DNA from: Candidatus Sigynarchaeota archaeon
GTDB taxonomy: Archaea > Asgardarchaeota > Jordarchaeia > Jordarchaeales > Jordarchaeaceae
DNA: 6,049 bases
Reading direction: 5' to 3'
Assembly: GCA_030587505.1 (NCBI GenBank)
Contig: JAUQYY010000406.1
Location: 1 to 6,049, forward strand
The translations under genes were made by a program, and so were the position numbers. Shown here in pieces: positions 5,580-6,049 of this stretch (within the stretch, counting starts at the first letter, position 1; the number at the start of each line of letters is the position of its first letter). The notes below the pieces were generated by a model. The model did not search any database, was not told the origin of the DNA, and worked only from the letters and a program-made list of their open reading frames with translations.

Positions 5580-6049
5580 ATGTCGACCCAGAAAGACCTC
5601 CAACTGATAAGGATGCCCTTCACGCACGGAATAGAGATGGAGATCCAAATAGTAAACCTCAAAGGCACATGGATTGACGGCGAAAAAATGATAAGTATTA
5701 TGGGGAAAATCGTTGAGGAAGCGACTCAAAACCTGAAAGACCTGCTGAAGAGACCCACAGATCCCATAACGTCCCTCATCAGCAGAAAGGTCTCAAACAT
5801 ACGAGTAGAGCAGATAAAGAAGAGAGGTGACACGCTGATATGCAGCTACAAACTAACCGACGGAAAGCAAATAGACGTGGAAGTCCTGGGCAGAGACCCG
5901 CACATCGGAACAATCACGTGGATTCTGGAGATAGCGACTCCCCCCTGTGAAACCTTCGAGGAGTTGACCTGGTGGGCGCACACCCTCCTGAAACTCGCCC
6001 ACGACGCTCTACCCCCAGGCATCAAGGTTGTTACCACGGGTCTAAACCC
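5580..6049 (+). CDS. GCS2-family carboxylate-amine ligase, glutamate-cysteine ligase-like (3' end missing)
   Basis: The family joins the gamma-carboxylate of glutamate, or a related acid, to an amine such as that of cysteine using ATP. The frame runs open from the ATG at 5580 to the window end, giving 156 codons of a protein that is usually over 350 residues. The start MPFTHGIEMEIQIVN (12-26) matches the GCS2 opening motif (PFTxGIExEMQxVN in E. coli YbdK). ILEIATPPCETFEELTWWAH (116-135) matches the family's LELAT segment with its metal/ATP-site glutamate (E117), followed by VTTGLNP where the family has GGGTHP. Between these blocks lie about 85 residues (30-115), including SRKVSNIRVEQIKKRGDTL and KQIDVEVLGRDPH, more than in YbdK. 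Similar long versions are, as I recall, typical of archaeal members. AAGGTA lies about eight bases before the ATG. The substrate (cysteine or other amine) cannot be told. It is probably the third gene of the operon. Confidence 0.88.
   Translation, partial: MSTQKDLQLIRMPFTHGIEMEIQIVNLKGTWIDGEKMISIMGKIVEEATQNLKDLLKRPTDPITSLISRKVSNIRVEQIKKRGDTLICSYKLTDGKQIDVEVLGRDPHIGTITWILEIATPPCETFEELTWWAHTLLKLAHDALPPGIKVVTTGLN

Overview
The window looks like chromosomal DNA from an archaeon, probably a thermophilic or anaerobic uncultivated lineage of the Thermoproteota/Asgard kind. Four signs support this. Arginine is coded mostly by AGA/AGG. Ribosome-binding sites are of the GGTGA/GGAGG type. TATA-like boxes lie about 30-80 bp before several genes. 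The last gene resembles the archaeal version of the GCS2 carboxylate-amine ligase family. The lineage cannot be fixed without a database search. All six genes lie on the + strand.

Region 1 (1-3200) is an acyl-CoA metabolism block. It opens with the 3' part of an isovaleryl-CoA-dehydrogenase-type acyl-CoA dehydrogenase that carries an unusual C-terminal winged-helix extension. A 285-bp AT-rich spacer with a promoter candidate follows. Next come a phenylacetate-CoA-ligase (PaaK)-family protein with an altered nucleotide-binding loop and a small SCP2 (sterol carrier protein 2) domain protein. A plausible joint role is CoA activation, lipid or acyl-CoA binding, and alpha,beta-dehydrogenation of an organic acid. 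The substrate is not readable from the sequence.

Region 2 (3201-3489) is non-coding. It has a short hairpin and T-rich tracts just after the SCP2 gene, and a second GC-rich hairpin followed by eight T's. A clear TATA-like box then drives the next gene. A weak upstream TATA-like element leaves room for a roughly 130-nt small RNA or leader.

Region 3 (3490-6049) is a tightly packed set of three genes with gaps of 7 and 16 bp. Two encode proteins I do not recognise: a cysteine-containing protein with a long C-terminal coiled coil, and a protein with an N-terminal helical segment followed by an alpha/beta domain. They are followed by the 5' part of a GCS2-family ATP-dependent carboxylate-amine ligase (glutamate-cysteine ligase-like). 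The spacing suggests one operon, and the unknown pair next to a peptide-bond-forming ligase is the most promising candidate for an undescribed system here.
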